In this document: piece after piece, positions 57,381 through 64,000 of the stretch
Position numbering within the stretch: the first letter of the stretch is position 1
Layout: the number at the start of each line of letters is the position of its first letter
Origin: Phanerodontia chrysosporium
Taxonomy: Eukaryota; Basidiomycota; Agaricomycetes; Polyporales; Phanerochaetaceae
Direction: 5' to 3'
DNA length: 64,000 nt
NCBI GenBank assembly: GCA_001910725.1
Contig: MJGA01000063.1
Span: forward strand, 1-64,000
Translations under genes and position numbers: made by a program
Notes under the pieces: generated by a model
The model's database searches: none
What the model saw: the letters and a program-made list of their open reading frames with translations, nothing else
What the model was told of the DNA's origin: nothing

Positions 57381-57921
57381 TGAGGGCTTCATTGCACAGA
57401 AGGCACTTCGATCACACCCCATAGCAGGCAAAGTGACAACAACTTGTCATACGCAAGCCACAACAGTCTGCATATGATGACATGCTGGTTTTCAAGTTAC
57501 CAGTCCCTCAATCATGTAACCACAAACAGAGATCGTGAATAATGTCAGAAGTGTTTATGCCTCGAATAAATCGCCCTCGGTTCAGGGTAGATGTTGGGTT
57601 CAGAATGGGTTACAGGTTCAGAGGGTTCAAAGAGCAGTTGAAAAAGGCATTTGTGCCACGACCAATTTTACAGATGTTTGTGTCAGTCACATAGTAGAGA
57701 TCATACTATCTGGGATGTCAGAAATTGCATATGTCTGCCACAAACATATTTAAAAACAAAAACAAATGCAAAGGCGGGAATGTCCATTCCACCGCCATCA
57801 GCTGGTCAATCTATCTGCAAACAGGTGCATACAACATGTGATCAAATTCTTATCAGTAGCGATCTCGCGCAAGGGCAGTGCTGAGCGACTTGAAAGACCA
57901 CCACCACCATCCACCCTCGTA

Positions 57922-58300
57922 ATGTCCAGCACTACCGATTCGCGTGCCGTTCCCGAAGAGGTCGAGGATGGGAAGCATGCCTCATCTGGCGTAAGTAAGG
58001 TTTTCGCCCAGGTGAAGATGGTACTGATGAAGAGTTTGGCAGAACGGAGATGGGAGCCCGGTGCGCAACCGACAATACGTGTTTGAGGAGCATTGGAAGT
58101 TCGAGGGTTTGTCTGGGCCGTGGTACCGCGATCGAAATTGGGACAACTTCGAGGGAGATTTCGCAGAGTACGCACGGCAGAACGATGACGCTGAGGACGT
58201 CAAGAAGGCCAGGTTCGTGCGCATACTCCACAGCGCGCGGGCGATTGCTGGAATGATCCTGAGAATGAACCTGAATATCAACGACATGTCGCGGGGTGAC
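57922..58300 (+). pseudogene. Gene E, short unknown gene cut by Gypsy copy 2
   Basis: Exon 1 57922-57990 and exon 2 from 58043 are joined by a GTAAGT...GGCAG intron. The frame (MSSTTDSRAVPEEVEDG, later FEEHWKFEGLSGPWYRDRNW) runs open until the LTR at 58301. 109 codons remain. Protein composition is normal; no family recognised. The rest, if any, lies beyond the element and outside the window. Confidence 0.65.
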
Positions 58301-58995
58301 TGTCACGGATGTGACGGTGCTGCCCTATTTTTCGCCGATTTTTGGCTATTTTCCTCGATTAATCCAACGGGCGAGCAGCCCTCGCGCCGTCTGGAGTCCT
58401 AGCCGCCCACACTCAGCGCCTGGCCACTCAGCGCCAGCGCCCTGATGGCGCATCACCCCTAGACGCCAGCGCATCCCGCTGCGCGTTCAGACACCGCCCG
58501 GATCACCGGTCTGCCTTGCAACCGGTTCCCCGGATCGCCGAGGAGGCACTGTCATCCCTGATGACTCCCCTCGCCGAGACACGCCGAGCTGATCAGCCTG
58601 ATGACACAGCCTCGGCCCGACGCAGCCTCGAGACACTGCCAGCTGACACAGCCTCGTGACATAGCCCCCGCACAGCCTCGCCGCGCAGCCCGCGTCGCAG
58701 CCTCGCTGGCTATGCTAAGCACTGCCCATCAGCTTAGGTAATCGTACAGCCTGCCCTAGAGTACTGTAGTATATAAGGGTAGCTCCCCTCGCTCCTGTCC
58801 GTCATCTCGACCTTTTGGTCAATACGGACAGGTAAGCCCGTCGTTTGTACTGTAGCATACAACACTAATACAACTTGGTCAATACGGACAGCTGAGCAAG
58901 TTTGTTCGTCGCTGCGTGACTCGCTCCGCCGCGCCTCGTCGTCGACCTCCCCACTTGCCCTCCCTCGTGAAGCGTTGAGCCCTAGCTCCGCGACA
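58301..58995 (+). repeat. Gypsy copy 2, 5' LTR with promoter and LTR intron
   Basis: TATATAAG at about 58769-58776 is the core promoter. An intron occupies 58832-58891 (donor GTAAGC, branch CTAAT, acceptor GGACAG), bounded by 17-bp repeats at 58815-58831 and 58875-58891. Confidence 0.93.
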
Positions 58996-59088
58996 TTAGG
59001 TCGAGATCTCTTGGGTGCCCTAGGCAATTCCTTCCCTACCGCTCCCCCAAATACCGTTTAAAAAAGTTTATCCCCTCCGATTAAAGCG

Positions 59089-59874
59089 AGTACGTCGTAG
59101 TCGAGCAGCCCGCTCACTCCGTACACGTTGCTAAGGCTTGCTTTCGCAGTGCCAAAAGACGTTCGTCGAAGCGCGGCCTCTCCGCCCCCGAACGCACCCT
59201 TGCTTAAAGACCACATCCCCAAACGCATTTTCGACCGCCTCCAACGTCGTCGCGAGGCCGGCAACCCTGTCAAGTGGACTGACCGCAAAGTCAAGGCGGT
59301 CATCAAGTACGTCTCTACGCTCCCGACGCCTCCACCCTCCGTTCCCTCCATCAACTGGACCGCCGTCCGAGAAGCCCGCGAAGCCGAACAACGCGTAGGC
59401 AACCGCATCCGCGAGCAGCGCCAGCGCGAGGCGCAAGAAGCCCAGGCCGCCGTAGCCGCCTCCTCCTCTAAGCTCAGTTTGGCAGAGCGCCTCAGCGCCG
59501 CCCCGACGTACGAGCCCATCGCCCGCAAGCCCATCGGCATCGACATCCCGAAGTACTCCCCCACCGACCTCGTCGGCATCTTCACGCCCAAGCTCGACGC
59601 GACCATCAAGCGTCTCAAGGCCGTCGAAGAAGTCGACCTCTTCCACCTCGTCAGCAGCGACCGCGCGCACGGCGTCTGCCAGCTGCTCGAACGTCTTCGG
59701 CAGATTCGCAACGAGCTCGGCCGCCTCGCTCCTACCACTACGTTTAAGGAGTGGCATCAGTACGAGCTTGGACTAGCTCAGATTGGTGACATTCCGTTCA
59801 TCGGTTTAAGGCGCAATTTCCGCCGTATCGTAGGAGAGCTGGACATAGTGTACCGGGCCGGGTATTTCGATTAA
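59089..59874 (+). CDS. Gypsy copy 2 ORF1; start codon made by splicing
   Basis: The intron 59090-59149 (GTACGT to TTTCGCAG) splits the start codon: A at 59089 and TG at 59150-59151. The spliced frame reads MPKDVRR and runs 241 aa to TAA at 59872-59874. Upstream of the join the ORF1 frame has no AUG, and there is no internal AUG in any frame from 58741 to 60303. The AUG context is favourable (G at -3). The protein matches copy 1 throughout, including a basic N-terminal region (LQRRREAGNPVKW), a Gln/Arg/Glu helix and the C-terminal block. It is probably a regulatory or RNA/DNA-binding element protein, but nothing in it proves that. Confidence 0.82.
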
Positions 59875-60303
59875 GTTTACAAATACATTTCTGTCGCTCT
59901 GGATTTCGATTGCTCGAACTGCCTGCACTTCTTTGGGCGAACTACAGAGAACGGTGTCACTGCTCCCGCTGATCTCCACGTCGAAGAGAACAACGGGTCT
60001 CGAGAAGCCAGAGAGTGCAGCCAACAGCCCTGCCCCCATCGAGAGACTGCCCCTCCGTTACTCCCGGTTCCGCCTAGCGACCGAGAAACACAATTCGAGC
60101 GCCCCCGTTTCGCGCAACGGCTAGAATTTGCCCGCGCTTCCGCCACCACCCCGAATACTCCCGACCGCAGTCCCCTGGACAGCAGCCACCACTCGTCTCC
60201 CGAGACATCGCTCGGCTCCGTCCTCTCCGACCACGAACCCGCTCCCTCGCCGCTTAATCTCTCCCGCGCTCAATCAGGAGCCAACACTCCCCGTCCCCCC
60301 AAT
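59875..60303 (+). other. Open in-frame spacer between ORF1 stop and gag AUG
   Basis: After the single ORF1 stop the same frame stays open for 143 codons straight into gag, in a Pro/Ser/Thr-rich stretch with CSNCLHFFGRTTENGV near its start. Copy 1 keeps the reading through two compensating 1-nt indels. It could be an N-terminal gag extension made by stop readthrough, or simply AUG-free leader. Confidence 0.55.
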
Positions 60304-61554
60304 ATGTCAAGCACTCCCGGCGGAGCGCCTCCTGGCCCGGCTCCCCCCGACCCCATCTCCGCTGCTCTCCTGCAAATGGCCCAGGCGATGACGCAGCTCA
60401 CAAACACGGTTAACACTCTGGCCCAAACTATTGGCGCCAATCGGACAACGGTCAACGCAACGGTCAACGCCAACAAGGAGCTCCCCTTCGTCGAGAAGCC
60501 CGTCCCGTTCAAAGGGAAAGGTTCGGACACGGCCCGTCTCTTCCGCGCCGCCTACCGCATCTACGCCGATGGACAGCCGGAGAAATTCGGCAAGCGCGAT
60601 GTCAACGGCAACCTCCAGCGGGACCCCGAATCTGGCAAGATCTTGGTAGATGGCCAAAAGTGGATCGTCGGCGCTCTCTCCTTCATGCAGGATGAAGCGG
60701 CCGAATGGGCACGGCAGTACATCGAGCAAGCGGCAGACGGCACTCAGATATTCGACGGCTCTCGCGCTACGTTCTGGGAGGCCTTCAAGAACCGGTTCGA
60801 GCCCATGGACGAGAAGGCCGAGGCTCTCAGCAAGCTGCAAGCTTGTACGCAGGGGAACCGTCGGTTCGCGGAGTTTTTTGCGGAGTTCCAAGCTCTCGCC
60901 GGCCGCACGAAGCTCACCCCGGAAGACCTGGCAGCCCGGCTACGGACGAAGTTTAATAAGGACTACCTCGAGCGGATCTCGTACATGGTCAACCCCGCTA
61001 CCGGCAAAGGCCCCGAGACGTACGACGAGCTTAAGAACGCGGGTTTCGCCGTCGACCGGTCGAAGGACAAGCTCTCGCAAGACCTCCTGGCACAGCAAGG
61101 CAAGACGTCCTCGACTCCGGCTAGCTCGTCAGCGCGCGCCTTCCGCGACCCGAACGCGATGGACATCGACGCCGCGAACATTGACGAGCTGTTTAAGGGT
61201 CTCACTGGCACGGATCTCAAGCGCCAGTTCGACGCCGTCATGAGGGACCGCTGCAAGGTCTGCGGCTCGAAGTCCCACAAGTCCACGGACCCCGTTCACC
61301 GCGACTCGGTCTGCAACCACTGCGGCAAGAAGGGTCACTGGTCCCGTGTCTGTCGTGCTCGCCTCGAAGGCAAGCCGAGAACCGCCCCCGCTACCGCCGC
61401 CGTCCGCGCCTCGTCTTCGGATACCTCGTCGCAGGACTCCTCGTCTCCGGCCTCCTCGTCTTCTGGCAGCTCGTCTGACGACCAAGCTGCCGCGATCGCC
61501 GCCCTCCGTGATCAGCTGGCTCTGATACAAAAGCAGCTCGGGGGTTTTGCTTAA
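60304..61554 (+). CDS. Gypsy copy 2 gag, intact
   Basis: 416 aa from MSSTPGG. It has a retrotransposon gag domain (RLFRAAYRIYADGQPEKFG, FWEAFKNRFEP, KLQACTQGNRRFAEFF), a first cysteine motif (CKVCGSKSH), a CCHC knuckle (CNHCGKKGHWSRVC) and a Ser-rich tail. It forms the virus-like particle and binds genomic RNA, by family. Its AUG is the first on unspliced RNA. It ends at TAA 61552-61554, four nucleotides after a slippery GGGTTTT. Confidence 0.94.
   Translation: MSSTPGGAPPGPAPPDPISAALLQMAQAMTQLTNTVNTLAQTIGANRTTVNATVNANKELPFVEKPVPFKGKGSDTARLFRAAYRIYADGQPEKFGKRDVNGNLQRDPESGKILVDGQKWIVGALSFMQDEAAEWARQYIEQAADGTQIFDGSRATFWEAFKNRFEPMDEKAEALSKLQACTQGNRRFAEFFAEFQALAGRTKLTPEDLAARLRTKFNKDYLERISYMVNPATGKGPETYDELKNAGFAVDRSKDKLSQDLLAQQGKTSSTPASSSARAFRDPNAMDIDAANIDELFKGLTGTDLKRQFDAVMRDRCKVCGSKSHKSTDPVHRDSVCNHCGKKGHWSRVCRARLEGKPRTAPATAAVRASSSDTSSQDSSSPASSSSGSSSDDQAAAIAALRDQLALIQKQLGGFA
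61542..61548 (+). promoter_or_regulatory. Probable -1 ribosomal frameshift site between gag and pol
   Basis: GGGTTTT lies in the correct phase (G GGT TTT) just before GCT TAA. The pol frame is open from the slip point (TGC TTA AGG) onward. Copy 1 has the identical heptamer at 35117-35123. Confidence 0.72.
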
Positions 61555-64000
61555 GGGGCCGGAGTGACGCCGCATCGTCGGTCCCCGTTTCGTCAAGCCC
61601 GGATTCAACTCCGGCGCCTTCGCTAGAACCACAGGACATTTCTGACGTCATCCGCTCATGTAAAATATCCGTACTAGACCCTTTCTCCAACCACTACCGT
61701 GTACCAGTAAAGCTTACCGGAATCAATAAGACTATTCGCACGCCTGCAATGATTGATTCTGGAGCGACTTCACTGTTCATCCACGAGGATTTCTGTAAGC
61801 AGCACAAAATCCTCACGGTACCACTCAAGAAGGAGATCACACTGTACAACATCGACGGGACTAAGAATGAAGCAGGATCTATCACGCGCTGTGCCAGACT
61901 CCAGCTCACTGTGGGTTCATACACGTTTAAGGAAGAGTTTCTTGTCACGAACATCGGTCCGGAGGACGTCATCCTCGGACTTCCGTGGCTCAAGAAATGG
62001 AATCCGAACATCGACTGGGAAACGGGAGATGTCCAGTTTCAGCTCCGCGGCGGAGCTGGGGACACCCCGGTTTTCGGTATCCACCAGATTGACGCCAATC
62101 GCTCCGAACGCCGAGAATGGCTTCGAGCAGGCATTGTCGAGGACTCCAAGGACGAAGTCTGGATCCTCGCCGGCTACACTTACTCGCAAGCGATCGCTGT
62201 CGAAGCCAATCGCGAGAAGTACGCCAAGACGTTTGAAGAGCTGGTTCCCAAAGAGTACCACCGACACAAGAAGGTGTTCTCCGAAGAGGAATCACACCGC
62301 CTTCCGAAGCATCAGCCCTGGGATCACGCGATAGATCTCGTTCCGGACGCCCCGGCCTCGATCAAATCGAAGGTTTATCCCATGTCCCCGATCGAGAACG
62401 AAGAGCTACAACGATTCATCGACGACGCACTCGCCAAGGGCTATATCGTCCCCAGCAAGTCTCCGATCGCCTCCCCTGTCTTCTTCATCAAGAAAAAGGA
62501 CGGCAAGCTCCGGTTTATCCAAGACTATCGCAAACTCAACGACATCACCGTGAAGAATCGGTACCCCCTCCCGCTCGCCTCCGACATCATCGGGAAGCTC
62601 CAGGGCGCTAAGATCTTCACTAAGTTCGACGTCCGTTGGGGCTACAACAACGTCCGGATTAAGGAAGGTGATGAGTGGAAAGCCGCCTTCGTCACCAACC
62701 GCGGCCTCTTCGAGCCCAGAGTCATGTACTTCGGTTTGTGCAACAGCCCTGCTACGTTCCAGGCCCTCATGAACCACATCTTCGCCGACCTCATTGCTGA
62801 AAGCAAGGTCGCGGTCTACCTCGACGACATACTCATCTGGTCGAACGATCTCGCTTCGCATCGGAAGATTGTTCACGAGGTCCTGGCACGCCTCGCCAAG
62901 TACGATCTATACCTTCGGCCCGAAAAGTGCGAGTTCGAGCGCTCAGAGATCGAGTATCTTGGGCTCCTCATCAGCGAAGGACAAGTCGGCATGGACCCCG
63001 GCAAGGTTAAGGCTGTAGCCGAGTGGCCGACCCCGAAGAACCTCAAAGACGTACGAGGCTTTGTCGGGTTCGCCAACTTTTACCGCCGCTTCATCAAGGA
63101 CTTCTCAAAGATCTGCCGCCCGCTGCACGATCTGACGAAGAAGGATACTCCGTTTAATTGGGGTCCCGCACAGGCAGAAGCCTTCGAGACGCTCAAGCGC
63201 GCTTTCACGACTCAGCCCGTGCTCGCCATGTGGAGCATTGATCGGCCGACTCGCGTCGAGACCGATGCTTCTGGTTACGCCACCGGAGGAGTCATAGCCC
63301 AACGCAACCCTGAAGATGGTCTCTGGCATCCAATCGCGTATCGCTCGCAAACCATGAGCCCCGCCGAGCGGAACTACGAGATCTGGGACCGTGAGATGCT
63401 TGCAATCATCGAAGCTCTCAAGGACTGGCGCCAGTTCCTCGAAGGTCTTCCGGAGCCTTTTGAGATCTGGACCGATCACCAGAACCTCCAGTACTGGAAG
63501 ACTGCGCAGAATCTCACGCGGCGACAAGCCCGGTGGGCCTCCTACCTCGCCGAGTACGACTTCCGCATTATCCACCGCCCGGGCAAGACACACCTCCTCG
63601 CCGACCCGCTCTCCCGGCCCTCCTCGCTGCACGTCTCGGACGAAGAAGACAACCGCTCACAAGTGGTGCTGAAGCCGGAACTGTTTAAGATAGCCGCCAC
63701 GGCAGCTTTCGCAAACCCCTCCCCCCTCGAGAAGCGCATTCGCGACTGCTCCGAAAAGGAAAAGGAAGTCGCAGACGCTCTGCAGGTTCTCCGGACCAAG
63801 GGGCCCCGCAAGCTGCGCAACGGCGTTCTCGAATGGGAAGAAGACAACGGCCTTCTGTACTACCATGGGAAAGTCTACGTGCCGAGCAGTGCCGCGCTGC
63901 GCAACGACGTCATTAAGTCTTGCCATGACGCGCCGACCGCCGGACATCCTGGGAAGCACACCACCCTCGAGTTAGTCTCTCGGTACTATTGGTGGCCGCG
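61548..64000 (+). CDS. Gypsy copy 2 pol, 5' part, intact to window edge
   Basis: One open frame of about 817 codons. It begins with a Ser/Pro-rich link (SSPDSTPAPSLEPQD), then protease (AMIDSGATSLFIHEDF), RT with YLDD (VAVYLDDILIWSND), RNase H (VETDASGYATGG, DREMLAIIEALKDW) and the start of integrase (HDAPTAGHPGKHTTLELV). The six-C run at about 63720-63725 keeps the frame that copy 1 loses. No AUG begins the frame, so frameshifting from gag is needed. Confidence 0.92.

Larger units (their letters stand above)
56727..57921. other. Non-coding stretch between Z5 and gene E
   Basis: A/T-rich flanks surround a block of a second palindrome family (57144-57380). No gene supported. Confidence 0.5.
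58301..64000 (+). mobile_element. Ty3/Gypsy retrotransposon copy 2, truncated by window edge
   Basis: It has the same structure as copy 1 but lies on the plus strand: 695-bp 5' LTR (58301-58995), AUG-poor leader, ORF1, gag, pol. The 5-mer before it is GTGAC; the matching right duplication is off-window. All frames seen are intact, including the two C runs that are one base short in copy 1. Confidence 0.95.

Noticed and set aside
59101..59874. Gypsy ORF1 starting at a TTG or GTG near 59128-59151
   Set aside because: The sequence just upstream differs in length between copies, unlike coding DNA, and an intron with conserved ends gives an AUG exactly at the start of the conserved region.

Overview
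This is nuclear DNA of a filamentous fungus, most likely an agaricomycete basidiomycete (Polyporales-like is a guess). The evidence is many 45-65 nt GT-AG introns, CFEM/GPI wall proteins, a fungal G-alpha subunit, and basidiomycete-type Ty1/Copia and chromodomain Ty3/Gypsy elements with 5-bp target duplications. All gene models were built by eye from splice signals and reading frame.

The left part (1-12.2 kb) is ordinary chromosomal DNA: the N-terminal part of a Hul5/UBE3C-type HECT ubiquitin ligase (minus strand, with 1-nt frame breaks), an unidentified coding-like stretch with broken frame, two CFEM-domain GPI-anchored proteins in tandem, and a complete 353-aa G-alpha gene of eight exons. 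From 12.5 to 18.5 kb lie a solo Gypsy LTR that itself carries a nested 290-bp solo LTR, and a full Copia element (13525-18500).

From 18.5 to 58.3 kb is an accessory island with no recognisable housekeeping gene. It holds two tandem SNF2-like helicase genes (one intact with 12 exons; one dead, with two stops and a 7.7-kb Gypsy insertion), a protein with two SUMO-interaction-like motifs, a small unknown protein, five members of a coiled-coil family, two large paralogues of unknown function (one intact, one dead with a solo LTR and two stops), and a short gene cut by a second Gypsy copy. The five coiled-coil genes share first exons of 31-37 nt, phase-1 first introns and a common promoter module; two carry mid-protein Zn2Cys6-type cysteine patterns. 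A roughly 21-bp palindrome (GTGGTCGCC, 3 nt, GGCGACCAC, and decayed forms) is scattered through the island, often in evenly spaced groups, and I did not see it in the first 18 kb. A second, unrelated 26-bp palindrome occurs four times at 57.1-57.4 kb.

The Gypsy family (complete at 30627-38329; second copy from 58301 running off the right edge) has an unusual expression plan. An extra ORF of about 230-240 codons precedes gag. Its start codon exists only after a leader intron is removed (A|TG split by the intron, in both copies). The segment from the leader through ORF1 to the gag AUG contains no other AUG in any frame once an LTR intron is also removed. Unspliced RNA would therefore present the gag AUG first and spliced RNA would present ORF1, which suggests splicing selects the product. 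Gag and pol are joined by a -1 overlap with a GGGTTTT slippery site.
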